The notes under the pieces are model-generated. The model saw only the letters and a list, made by a program, of their open reading frames with translations, had not been told where the DNA came from and ran no database searches. Shown one piece after another: positions 1-6,930 of a stretch of DNA of 9,054 nt. The DNA is from Proteobacteria bacterium SPGG2 (GTDB lineage: Bacteria; Pseudomonadota; Gammaproteobacteria; Acidiferrobacterales; SPGG2). The position numbers and the translations under genes were made by a program. Within the stretch, counting starts at the first letter, position 1. Every line of letters begins with the position of its first letter. Location of the stretch: assembly GCA_001643475.1 (NCBI GenBank), contig LXTK01000013.1:1-9054 (forward strand), given 5' to 3'.

Positions 1-1
1 T

Positions 2-94
2 CATCATATCTTCATAGCCTTGGAATGGTCTTCAATTTTCCTGACAGCATTTGTAATTGTGTATTTCCTGTGCATTCTTATTGAATTACATTGA
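2..94 (+). CDS. End of a hydrophobic open frame entering the window (possible upstream half of the CstA-like gene)
   Basis: A frame open from the left edge encodes 30 residues, mostly hydrophobic (FLTAFVIVYFLCILIEL near the end), and stops at TGA 92-94. It could be the end of a separate membrane protein. It could also be the preceding part of the CstA-like protein that follows in a different frame, because in CstA proteins a helix ending in a residue pattern like RYILQEL lies some tens of residues before the C-terminal helices. The match to that CstA segment is weak: the TTLDTATR-type motif is not visible. No start is in the window, so the reading is uncertain. Confidence 0.3.
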   Translation, partial: HHIFIALEWSSIFLTAFVIVYFLCILIELH

Positions 95-102
95 GAATCC
101 AA

Positions 103-573
103 ATGAGAATATTGCGAGACAAATGGTGGTCGGTTCGAGCTCTAAATGATCATTACCACATCATTGCGCTGCGGGACCCAAAGACGCTACTCATCATTAC
201 GGTGGCCGTGGCGGCGATGCTCGCATTGCACGATGGACGTGGTCAAGGTGGCCTCACCCTGTGGCCGCTTTTCGGTTTGTGGAACCAAATGTTGGCGGTA
301 TTTGGGCTGTTACTAATAGGGCTGGCACTACGCCGTCGACAACAGGCAGTCGGTTACGTATTTGTGCCCATGATCTTCTTGGTTGTTGTCACGAGTTGGG
401 CCCTGATATTACAGCTTAGTCGCTGGTGGGCGAGTGCCGATTGGCTGCTGATCGCCGGCGGTATATTGTTGCTGGTGGTAGAGTTCTGGCTCGCATGGGA
501 AGCACTGCGAACCTTGCGTAAATCCGTTCCTGCGCTTGACACTTCTCTGACAGAGTCCAAAATGCCTCATTAG
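103..573 (+). CDS. CstA-like membrane protein, C-terminal portion only
   Basis: The 156-residue product (ATG at 103; a TTG at 91 is the only other in-frame option) resembles the last part of carbon starvation protein A, an inner-membrane transporter family linked to peptide or pyruvate uptake. The clearest match is GGLTLWPLFGLWNQMLA, the CstA signature usually written as WPLFGxxNQLLA, followed by a run of basic residues, then VPMIFLVVVTSWALIL and a last helix ending in an amphipathic LWEALRTLRKS-like tail. About four membrane helices can be seen. CstA proteins are far longer (roughly 500-700 residues), so this is not a full gene: an in-frame TGA at 82-84 blocks extension. It could be a frameshifted remnant, a sequencing error, or a genuinely split protein. 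No strong ribosome site precedes the ATG. It ends 24 bases before hemA. Confidence 0.6.
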   Translation: MRILRDKWWSVRALNDHYHIIALRDPKTLLIITVAVAAMLALHDGRGQGGLTLWPLFGLWNQMLAVFGLLLIGLALRRRQQAVGYVFVPMIFLVVVTSWALILQLSRWWASADWLLIAGGILLLVVEFWLAWEALRTLRKSVPALDTSLTESKMPH

Positions 574-597
574 AGGGCCTACAGGCATTCACTTCTG

Positions 598-1857
598 ATG
601 CACCTCCTCGCTTTTGGAATCAACCATAAGACCGCGCCGGTAGAAATCCGCGAACAAACTGTGTTTGCACCGGACGAGTTGGTCGATGCGCTACAGGGCA
701 TCACCGGTAGCGGCGGGGCCCACGAAGCCACGATTTTATCTACATGTAACCGCACTGAGGTCTACTGTGGTCTGGAAAAACCCGATATTGAGATGCCGAT
801 TCAATGGTTCTCAGACCACAACCGGCTGTTGCCCACGGGCATTGAGCCCTATCTCTATACACACCGCGAGGCGGCAGCGGTAAGGCACGCGTTTCGCGTT
901 GCCGCTGGCCTAGATTCTATGGTTTTGGGGGAACCCCAGATTCTGGGGCAAATGAAAGAGGCGTTCGCCGCCGCCCACAAGGCTGGTACGACAGGTAAGA
1001 TTCTGAACCGGTTATTTCAGCAAACTTTCTCTGTCGCCAAGAAAGTGCGCACGGATACCGCCATTGGTGCCAGCGCCGTTTCTGTCGCCTACGCAACGGT
1101 AAGTCTAGCCAAACAGATCTTTAACCGGCTACAGGATCAAACTGTGTTATTGATCGGTGCCGGTGATACGATCGAGCTCTGCGCGCGCCACCTAAAAGAG
1201 CAAGGCATACAGCACATGATTGTTGCCAATCGGACACTAGAACGGGCACGGACGCTGGCAGATCCCTTAGACGCAGAGGCCATTTCCCTAGGCGAGATGC
1301 CTGCGCGCCTAAATGAAGCCGATATCGTTATTTCTTCAACCGCCAGCCAACTACCGATACTTGGAAAAGGCGCCGTCGAAAGGGCTTTGAAGATTCGCCG
1401 CCGCCGACCGATGTTCATGGTGGATATTGCGGTACCGCGCGATGTCGAGGCCGAAGTAGCAGACCTAAACGATGTCTACCTCTACACGATCGACGATATC
1501 GAAGGTGTGGTACAAGAAAATCTGCAATCGCGACTGCAGGCTGCCCGCGACGCGGAGAAAATTATCGACACCCAAGTAGCGGAATTTATGCAGTGGGTAA
1601 AATCACTGGCAGTAATACCAAGCATCCGCGCATTGCGCGAGGATGCCGACGCTGTACGTGAGGCTGAACTTGCGCGCGCGCGGGGACGGCTTGCGCGTGG
1701 TGAAGATCCGCAGAATGTAATAGAGCAGCTAGCACGTTCGTTAACCAACAAATTCACGCATGCACCGACGATAGCGCTGAAACAGAATCGTGCCGATGAT
1801 AACGTGATATTGCCCGAGGCCGCCCGCAAACTTTTTAATCTCACCGACGACGACTGA
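598..1857 (+). CDS. hemA: Glutamyl-tRNA reductase
   Basis: This enzyme reduces glutamyl-tRNA(Glu) with NADPH to glutamate-1-semialdehyde, the first committed step of tetrapyrrole (heme, siroheme) synthesis by the C5 route in the cytoplasm. The 419-residue length is normal. The N-terminal catalytic domain begins MHLLAFGINHKTAPVEIRE and holds the nucleophile Cys50 in LSTCNRTEVY and a conserved His near residue 97. AGLDSMVLGEPQILGQ (about 103-118) is the family signature. The NADPH-binding domain begins at VLLIGAGDTIEL (about 183-194), and a C-terminal helical dimerisation domain follows from about residue 310. The start is fixed by alignment of this N-terminus with the family, with a weak AGG 12 bases upstream. 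It is the first gene of the cluster and ends one base before prfA. In enterobacteria HemA abundance is controlled by heme-dependent proteolysis; nothing in the sequence shows whether that applies here. Confidence 0.98.
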   Translation: MHLLAFGINHKTAPVEIREQTVFAPDELVDALQGITGSGGAHEATILSTCNRTEVYCGLEKPDIEMPIQWFSDHNRLLPTGIEPYLYTHREAAAVRHAFRVAAGLDSMVLGEPQILGQMKEAFAAAHKAGTTGKILNRLFQQTFSVAKKVRTDTAIGASAVSVAYATVSLAKQIFNRLQDQTVLLIGAGDTIELCARHLKEQGIQHMIVANRTLERARTLADPLDAEAISLGEMPARLNEADIVISSTASQLPILGKGAVERALKIRRRRPMFMVDIAVPRDVEAEVADLNDVYLYTIDDIEGVVQENLQSRLQAARDAEKIIDTQVAEFMQWVKSLAVIPSIRALREDADAVREAELARARGRLARGEDPQNVIEQLARSLTNKFTHAPTIALKQNRADDNVILPEAARKLFNLTDDD

Positions 1858-1858
1858 T

Positions 1859-2941
1859 TTGAATCCTGCCGTCCAAGCCAAGTTAGAAAAGCTCATTCAG
1901 CGCAATAAAGAACTCAGCGCGCTGCTGGCTGATCCAGAGGTCATCAGCGTTCAGGATCGTTTCCGCAGCCTGTCCCGTGAATACGCAGAAATAAATCCGG
2001 TCGTGCAACACTATCAAGACTATCGTCAGACATGCGAAGAGCTGGAGGAAGCTCGATCCATGCTTAAGGATTCGGACGACTCGATACGCGAAATGGCACA
2101 GGAAGAAGTTACACGTGTGCAGGCACGGATTAAACAGTTGCAGCAAGAGCTGCAACAGCTCTTGCTGCCAAGCGATCCCAACGACAACCGTAACATATTT
2201 TTAGAGATCCGCGCTGGTACCGGTGGCCAAGAAGCAGCTTTGTTCGCAGCAGACTTGTTTCGTATGTACAGCTACTATGCAGAAAAGCGCCGCTGGAAGG
2301 TTGAAATAATCAGCCACAGCGCGAGCGACCTCAGCGGTTACAAGGAGGTAATTATACGTATCGTTGGTCACGGGGCTTATTCGCGGCTCAAGTTTGAATC
2401 AGGTGGCCATCGCGTACAACGTGTACCGGTGACCGAAGCCCAAGAGAGAATCCACACTTCGGCTTGTACCGTGGCGATCATGCCTGAGGCCGAGGAAGTC
2501 GATGAAATCGACGTCAACCCGGCAGACTTAAAGATCGACACCTATCGCGCCTCTGGCGCGGGTGGACAGCATGTTAATCGGACCGATTCGGCCGTGCGTA
2601 TAACCCACCTACCTTCGGGGATCGTGGTCGAGTGCCAGGACGAACGCTCGCAGCATAAGAACAAAGCGCGAGCCATGTCTGTGTTGCGCTCACGAATACT
2701 CGAAGCCGAACGACAAAAGCAACGCGAACAAGAAGCAGCGACGCGCAAGAGTCTTATAGGCAGTGGCGATCGCTCGGAGCGTATTCGCACTTATAACTTT
2801 CCACAGGGCCGCGTGACCGATCACCGTATCAACCTGACCTTATATAAACTCGAACAAATCCTCGAAGGCGAACTCGAGGAGCTTATCGACCCGTTGGTCG
2901 CTACCCATCAAGCGGACCAGCTCACGGCCTTAGCGGAATGA
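1859..2941 (+). CDS. prfA: Peptide chain release factor 1
   Basis: RF1 recognises UAA and UAG in the ribosomal A site and triggers peptide release. At 360 residues it equals the usual length. Visible features are an N-terminal helical domain, the RAGTGG..EAALFA block near residue 120, the stop-codon-reading tripeptide PVT (the RF1 PxT type, not the SPF of RF2) in HRVQRVPVTEAQ, and the catalytic GGQ in SGAGGQHVN near residue 235. HLPSGIVVECQDERSQHKNK and the C-terminal HQADQL complete the family pattern. The residue after RAGTGG is Gln where Asp is usual. The start is a TTG one base after the hemA stop, without a clear ribosome site, suggesting translational coupling; it is supported because MNPAVQAKLEKL aligns with normal RF1 N-termini. 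PrmC, encoded next, methylates the Gln of GGQ. Confidence 0.98.
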   Translation: MNPAVQAKLEKLIQRNKELSALLADPEVISVQDRFRSLSREYAEINPVVQHYQDYRQTCEELEEARSMLKDSDDSIREMAQEEVTRVQARIKQLQQELQQLLLPSDPNDNRNIFLEIRAGTGGQEAALFAADLFRMYSYYAEKRRWKVEIISHSASDLSGYKEVIIRIVGHGAYSRLKFESGGHRVQRVPVTEAQERIHTSACTVAIMPEAEEVDEIDVNPADLKIDTYRASGAGGQHVNRTDSAVRITHLPSGIVVECQDERSQHKNKARAMSVLRSRILEAERQKQREQEAATRKSLIGSGDRSERIRTYNFPQGRVTDHRINLTLYKLEQILEGELEELIDPLVATHQADQLTALAE

Positions 2942-2948
2942 ATTCATC

Positions 2949-3830
2949 ATGACGGCTATGCCGACACCATACTCAAATACAAATGCTGCGCCCGTGGCTA
3001 CAATCGGTATAGCATTGCGCTGGGCGATCGTGGCACTGAGGAAAACCAGCACTACCGCACAGTTAGATGCAGAGACTCTGGTAATGCACATTACCGGCTT
3101 CAGTCGGGCTGAACTGGTGGCCCGCGGCCCACACGAACTTTCAGCCGCCCAAGCGGCAGACCTGGCCCGGCTCGTCGAACGTCGTGCTACGGGCGAACCC
3201 ATTGCCTACCTCACACACACACGAGAGTTTTGGTCGTTAGAACTTATGGTTTCACCGTCGACGTTGATTCCGCGCCCGGAAACTGAGTTGTTGGTTGAAC
3301 AGGCGTTGGCTTTGATTCCGACCGATGTGGCGTGGACCATCGCCGACCTTGGCACCGGTTGCGGGGCAATCGCACTGGCGCTGGCAAAAGAACGGCCACG
3401 ATGTCATGTCGTTGCGATAGACAACGTACCCGCGACACTCGATATCGTGCAAAAGAATGCCTGGCGCCACAAACTGAAGAATATAGAGTTCTTACAGGGG
3501 AGTTGGTTCGAGCCACTCGCCGCGCGCGTCAATATGGTAGTCAGCAATCCACCCTATATTAGGAATGATGATCCACACCTCGCGTGGGGCGACGTGCGAT
3601 TTGAGCCCGACTATGCGCTTTTGGGTGGTGTCGATGGTCTCGATGCCATCAGACATATCGTCGCGCACGCTAAAGACTACCTATACCCTGACGGAATACT
3701 GTTATTAGAACATGGTTATGACCAAGGAATGGCGGTTTGCTCGCTCATGCAACACCATGGATACAGCGATATTGCCTGTCATCAAGATATCGCGTGCCGC
3801 GATCGCGTGAGCGTATGCCAAGGCCGATAA
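2949..3830 (+). CDS. prmC: Release factor glutamine N5-methyltransferase
   Basis: PrmC (formerly HemK) transfers a methyl group from SAM to the Gln of the GGQ motif in RF1 and RF2, which raises termination efficiency. The 293-residue protein has an N-terminal helical substrate-binding domain (LDAETLVMHITG), the GEPIAYL and IPRPETELLVEQAL blocks (about 82-120), SAM motif I DLGTGCGAIALALA (133-146), an acidic residue at the end of strand 2 (Asp158) and the catalytic NPPY at 200-203 in VVSNPPYIRNDDPHL. The start at 2949 gives an N-terminus about 15 residues longer than most homologues; an ATG at 2958 would give a slightly shorter form. It follows prfA by 7 bases, the standard arrangement of enzyme next to substrate. 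Confidence 0.96.
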   Translation: MTAMPTPYSNTNAAPVATIGIALRWAIVALRKTSTTAQLDAETLVMHITGFSRAELVARGPHELSAAQAADLARLVERRATGEPIAYLTHTREFWSLELMVSPSTLIPRPETELLVEQALALIPTDVAWTIADLGTGCGAIALALAKERPRCHVVAIDNVPATLDIVQKNAWRHKLKNIEFLQGSWFEPLAARVNMVVSNPPYIRNDDPHLAWGDVRFEPDYALLGGVDGLDAIRHIVAHAKDYLYPDGILLLEHGYDQGMAVCSLMQHHGYSDIACHQDIACRDRVSVCQGR

Positions 3831-3866
3831 CCTGGCCCTACCAGAGAAACTACCGAAACCGCCTCG

Positions 3867-4607
3867 ATGGACGACGATCAGCTACTCCGGTACAGCCGTC
3901 ACATATTACTCCCCCAGATCGGGATCGACGGTCAGCAGAGATTGCTGCGATCGCGGGTGCTGATCGTCGGTATGGGTGGGCTCGGTTCACCAGCCGCTAT
4001 TTATCTCGCCGCTAGCGGTCTTGGCCATTTGGTGTTAGTCGATCATGATAAAGTCGATTTGACGAATCTCCAACGGCAGATTGCCCACAATACCGAAGCC
4101 CTCGGCGATGACAAAGTCGACTCCGCCAAGCGAACGCTGCTCGCACTCAACCCCGAAACGCGTATCACCACCATCAACATGCGCTTGGAAGACGATAATC
4201 TGGCTGGGCAGATAGCACTCGCCGACGCCGTCGTAGATGCCAGCGACAACTTCGCCACACGGTTCGCCGTCAATCGGTTATGCGTGGAAAAGAAAACACC
4301 GCTAATCTCGGGAGCAGTGGTGCAACTGGAAGGTCAAGTAGCCGTGTTTCGACCAGATCGTAATGACAGCCCGTGTTATCGCTGTCTTTACAAGGAGACT
4401 GGCGAGCCGGAGATGCGTTGTGCAGAATTCGGGGTGTTGGCACCGGTTGCAGGCATTATCGGCAGCATTCAAGCCACCGAAACCATCAAGGTTCTGCTCG
4501 ATCTCGGCGAGTCGCTCACTGGCCGTTTGATGATCGTCGACGCCTACACGATGGAGATTAGGACAACAAAACTCAACCGCGATCCAGCATGTCCGGTATG
4601 TAGTTAG
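3867..4607 (+). CDS. moeB: MoeB/ThiF family adenylyltransferase (E1-like)
   Basis: E1-like enzymes of this family use ATP to adenylate the C-terminal Gly-Gly of a small sulfur carrier: MoaD in molybdopterin synthesis, or ThiS in thiamin synthesis. The 246-residue length fits. The N-terminus MDDDQLLRYSRHILLPQIG is typical, followed by the nucleotide-binding GMGGLGS (35-41), NLQRQ (67-71) and the Mg/ATP aspartate in DASDN (Asp127). Two Zn-binding pairs, Cys170/Cys173 (CYRC) and Cys242/Cys245 (CPVC), are intact. A cysteine at about 185 (MRCAEFGVLAP) matches the conserved Cys of this family. No carrier-protein gene is in the window, so MoeB, ThiF and HesA-type roles cannot be separated by context. 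It lies 36 bases after prmC and probably ends the operon. Confidence 0.92.
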   Translation: MDDDQLLRYSRHILLPQIGIDGQQRLLRSRVLIVGMGGLGSPAAIYLAASGLGHLVLVDHDKVDLTNLQRQIAHNTEALGDDKVDSAKRTLLALNPETRITTINMRLEDDNLAGQIALADAVVDASDNFATRFAVNRLCVEKKTPLISGAVVQLEGQVAVFRPDRNDSPCYRCLYKETGEPEMRCAEFGVLAPVAGIIGSIQATETIKVLLDLGESLTGRLMIVDAYTMEIRTTKLNRDPACPVCS

Positions 4608-4686
4608 ACCATTCAGTGTCGGCCGCTCCTGCGCGTCTCGGCAATTGCTCCGACAACTGCTCCTGCGTTGTTCTAACTTCCAGCAT

Positions 4687-4822
4687 CCCTGCCGGTCGCC
4701 TGCGTTGCTCTCGGTTGCTGCTCCTGGCGCAACTCTACCTCCTCCTTCCCTGGAGTCGTACCTTCCGACATCTGACCGCCAGGAATGGTGGAAATGCAAA
4801 GGGATTGTAGGAACAATCCTTG
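4687..4822 (+). repeat. Intergenic repeat unit 1 (hairpin-bearing)
   Basis: The stretch after moeB has no credible gene on the + strand. This unit opens with CCCTGCCGGTCGCCTGCG (4687-4704), has CATCTGACC at 4769, and ends in GGAAATGC followed by a hairpin GGATTGT-AGGA-ACAATCC (4802-4819). All three blocks recur in the next unit in the same order. The 80 bases before it (4608-4686) are CT-rich with several GCTCCTG words and show nothing else recognisable. Strand is nominal. It is probably a degenerate copy of a dispersed repeat, sitting between the convergent moeB and methyltransferase clusters. Confidence 0.65.
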
Positions 4823-5000
4823 CCCTGTCGGTCGCCTGCGCTCGCGGCATTAGTGCATCTGACCTCCAAGGATGGCCGCTCTCGCACGTCCTGTGCTTCG
4901 CGGCACCTGCACGTCCAGGTGCAATGGAGGAAATGCAGAAGGATTGTTGGGAACAATTCCTGCCATGCACGTCAGAACGATCCTTGCCCTGCCCTGACGT
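4823..5000 (+). repeat. Intergenic repeat unit 2 (several hairpins)
   Basis: This second unit begins with CCCTGTCGGTCGCCTGCG (4823-4840; one mismatch to unit 1), then CATCTGACC at 4856, an extra segment with a 7-bp hairpin GCACCTG/CAGGTGC (4903-4922), the shared GGAAATGC block and a bulged hairpin around GGATTGTT-GGGA-ACAATTCC (4941-4960). A further inverted repeat ACGTCAG (4969-4975) / CTGACGT (4994-5000) follows. Repeat-like sequence probably continues to about 5090, where the minus-strand membrane protein begins. The period between units is about 136 bases, with the interior differing by insertions and deletions. Confidence 0.65.
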
Positions 5001-5314
5001 CGAACTCGCAACTTCCCTGCTTGCGCCCCTTCGGGCTTTTCCACTTCTGCGCTACACCTCGCACCAACGGCCCTGCCTAAGCAAGCCTCCCGCCCGAAGA
5101 TATCGTCTAGCAGAAACCAGCCTATCAGAAAAGCAAGAAACAGTATCCCATACGCAACAGCGCTGTAGTCAATAAAAAAGACCCAATACATTACAGCAGC
5201 GAATAGTGATAGGGTGATAAACAGGGTGCATGTGTTCCATCGCCTAGCACGCATGACGCGTTGATAGATTTCGTGTGACAATGAATCCAACCACTCGCCA
5301 TCTACCCCAACCAA
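4850..5314 (-). CDS. Small two-helix membrane protein, C-terminus running into repeats
   Basis: I do not recognise this protein. The first 75 residues look genuine: a polar segment with a basic stretch (MRARRW), a hydrophobic helix about 30-48, a short acidic turn (DYS), and a second helix about 52-69 ending LLDD. From residue 76 on (below about 5090) composition changes to Arg/Ala/Pro-rich sequence coded by the intergenic repeat, down to TAA at 4850-4852. The native C-terminus was therefore probably lost or replaced when the repeat arrived. The start is uncertain: TTG at 5314 has no good ribosome site, an ATG lies at 5254, and the frame stays open into the end of the upstream methyltransferase gene. 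It lies 29 bases after that gene, so it could be the last member of its operon. Confidence 0.5.
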   Translation of the reverse strand: MVGVDGEWLDSLSHEIYQRVMRARRWNTCTLFITLSLFAAVMYWVFFIDYSAVAYGILFLAFLIGWFLLDDIFGREACLGRAVGARCSAEVEKPEGAQAGKLRVRRQGRARIVLTCMAGIVPNNPSAFPPLHLDVQVPRSTGRARAAILGGQMH

Positions 5315-5343
5315 GAATTGAGTGGCGACACGTGGTGTATAGC

Positions 5344-6174
5344 TTAGATTTTTTCCGCTATTGCCTGAATGACTACGATACGATTTTCTTGCAGATTTCG
5401 GATAACGTTTTCGAATTTAATTCGGGCGGTTTCGCGCATCAGCAGATGAAGTCCCAGGGGTGGCGGGCCGGATTCCTTCGTTTTCTCGACGACCGCCTTA
5501 AACCACTCGAGTGAATGCTGGCTCTTATCCTCCCAGTCCAACGTTTTCAAACCAGCTTTGTCAAGAATTGCGCGCAAAGATGTCGGCTTTTCCAAGAAAC
5601 TAATCGCGCTTTCCTCGGCCCACGGTACGGGAAAATGTGGCTCACCGCCGTCACCGGCAAAGATGTCATGGAAAACCAGATGCCCGTCTGACTTTAGGAC
5701 GCGCGCGATTTCTCCATAGAATCCCGACTTATCTGAAATGTTCATCTGGGCGTGCTCGGTCCAGACGGCGTCGAATGAGCCTGCATCAAATGGCAGCGCC
5801 AGCGCACCGGCTTGCCTGAATTCGACGACGTTACTGAGTCCGACTCGTTCCGCCAAGGCCGTTGCGACCTCGATGTATTCTGTCGTTAAATCGATACCTG
5901 TCGCCTGGCAGTTGTGTTCCGTTGCGAGATACCTTACAGAACCACCGAGCCCACAACCTACATCCAGCACGCGACTGCCCGGCACTAGCTTCGCACGACC
6001 GGCCAATTCTACGGTGGCTTCGCGGCCACGGATGTGGAATTCGTCTACCGGCGCCAAGTCTTCCGGGGTAAGCTGCTCTATGTTCTTACCCATTGCCTGG
6101 AGGGCTTTTAGAATAGATTCCAAAATTCCCTCTACACGGTAGTGATTTTCAACAGATCGTTTTACATCTGCCAT
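5344..6174 (-). CDS. Class I SAM-dependent methyltransferase
   Basis: The product is a cytosolic methyltransferase of about 276 residues. SAM motif I is LDVGCGLGGSVRYLA (about residues 70-84 from the chosen Met), strand 2 ends in GIDLT with the acidic residue expected to bind the SAM ribose, and VEFRQAGALALPFDAGSFDAVW holds the adenine-binding and motif II region. A preceding block, DEFHIRGREATVELA, is typical of small-molecule methyltransferases related to sarcosine/dimethylglycine N-methyltransferases and UbiE-like enzymes; the actual substrate cannot be told. The start at 6174 is preferred over the ATG at 6183 because GGAGG (6184-6188) is 9 bases upstream of it, whereas it directly abuts the other. 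It follows the small secreted-peptide frame by 35 bases and the VOC gene by about 240. Confidence 0.88.
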   Translation of the reverse strand: MADVKRSVENHYRVEGILESILKALQAMGKNIEQLTPEDLAPVDEFHIRGREATVELAGRAKLVPGSRVLDVGCGLGGSVRYLATEHNCQATGIDLTTEYIEVATALAERVGLSNVVEFRQAGALALPFDAGSFDAVWTEHAQMNISDKSGFYGEIARVLKSDGHLVFHDIFAGDGGEPHFPVPWAEESAISFLEKPTSLRAILDKAGLKTLDWEDKSQHSLEWFKAVVEKTKESGPPPLGLHLLMRETARIKFENVIRNLQENRIVVIQAIAEKI

Positions 6175-6183
6175 TCTGCTCAT

Positions 6184-6188
6184 CCTCC
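6184..6188 (-). promoter_or_regulatory. Ribosome binding site deciding the methyltransferase start
   Basis: On the minus strand the sequence reads GGAGG, then nine bases, then ATG (6174-6172). The in-frame ATG at 6183-6181 touches GGAGG with no spacing, so initiation at the second Met (MADVKRSVENHY) is more likely. Confidence 0.75.
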
Positions 6189-6209
6189 ACCGTTGCGTCA
6201 GACGGTATT

Positions 6210-6356
6210 CTAATATGTCAGCGGTTCATGCTGTGAACGGGCGCGGTAGTGAACGCGCACGAGTGGATAGTTCGGTGGTTCACCGTGCCATGCGTGAGCG
6301 ACGCCAGATAACACGACCGCACAAATCGTAATGACTAGTTTTTGCAGTGCTTTCAC
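6210..6356 (-). CDS. Putative small secreted peptide (48 residues)
   Basis: A short minus-strand frame begins with GTG at 6356 and ends with TAG at 6210-6212. Its first 22 residues form a textbook signal peptide: a basic n-region (MKALQK), hydrophobic core (LVITICAVVLSGV) and AHA before the predicted cut. The remaining mature part, starting WHGEPPNYPLV, is about 26 residues, basic and rich in His and Tyr. It lies 59 bases after the VOC gene and 35 before the methyltransferase start, on the same strand. Against it: the start is GTG, no good ribosome site is visible, and the gene is short enough for chance. I recognise no family. It might act in the periplasm, or be the remnant of a longer exported protein. 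Confidence 0.45.
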   Translation of the reverse strand: MKALQKLVITICAVVLSGVAHAWHGEPPNYPLVRVHYRARSQHEPLTY

Positions 6357-6415
6357 GGTCGGCGGTGCTTGCCGTATTCCGAAATGTAGCTTCGCTGCGT
6401 CGGTAGTGCCGCTGC

Positions 6416-6847
6416 CTATATCTTTGTGTTCTCTTCGTGAAACTCGATAACATTTCTGTCCGGATCACGGACAAATAGGGACGTACCACCGGGAAACTTT
6501 ATCGGTTCTTCGGTAATCGAAATCCCTTTTTGGTTCAGGGTATCCTCAACTTCTTTTATGTCTCGCACCGCCAATGCTACATGCGTATACCCGGGGTGCT
6601 TATCTTCGACATCCATCAATATATTCGGGGTCTCACCACTGGAGGCGTTGAGGATCAAGTTAATGATGGTGCCTGAGGGATGCGTGAGTATGGCGACAGG
6701 CTCAGGACCAACCGGGCCGACGATGAACTCGAACCCTAGGTCCTCATAGAATCGGCGGGCTCGATCTAGATCAAAGACGCGGATTCCAATGTGGGCGACG
6801 CCGGTAATAAGGTTTTTCATTTCAGCCATAGTCCCGATCGTAAACAT
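6416..6847 (-). CDS. VOC family protein (glyoxalase/lactoylglutathione lyase-like)
   Basis: The 143-residue product has the two paired beta-alpha-beta-beta-beta modules of the vicinal oxygen chelate fold: module 1 GVAHIGIRVFDLDRARRFYEDLGF (about 16-39) and module 2 GYTHVALAVRDIKEVEDTL (about 86-104), ending FVRDPDRNVIEFHE. Three of the four usual metal ligand positions are present (His19, His89, Glu135). The fourth, normally a Glu in the first module, is Asn63 in INLILN, so true glyoxalase I activity is doubtful and another VOC chemistry or metal is possible. Starts at 6847, 6829 and 6820 are all in frame; AAGG directly abuts the first, and the third (MKNLITGVAHIG) is nearest in length to homologues. 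It is the first gene of the minus-strand cluster containing the methyltransferase. Confidence 0.85.
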   Translation of the reverse strand: MFTIGTMAEMKNLITGVAHIGIRVFDLDRARRFYEDLGFEFIVGPVGPEPVAILTHPSGTIINLILNASSGETPNILMDVEDKHPGYTHVALAVRDIKEVEDTLNQKGISITEEPIKFPGGTSLFVRDPDRNVIEFHEENTKI

Positions 6848-6930
6848 CCTTAAAGATCAGCATTTCAGTCAATCTACTAACAACTGTAGTTTTGCCTAGT
6901 CTTTTCATCTGTAGTCGTTTTCATTTTCTT

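Noticed and set aside
1859..1861. TTG start of prfA as a sign of a misassigned start.
   Set aside because: The N-terminus aligns with normal RF1 proteins and total length is standard, so the rare start is credible.
4302..4970. 222-codon minus-strand frame spanning the moeB end and the repeats.
   Set aside because: It is antisense to the well-supported moeB gene and otherwise composed of repeat translation.
5023..5042. GCCC-CTTC-GGGC followed by TTTT, resembling a rho-independent terminator on the + strand.
   Set aside because: The stem is only 4 bp and the T-run short, and it lies within repeat-like sequence far from the end of moeB.
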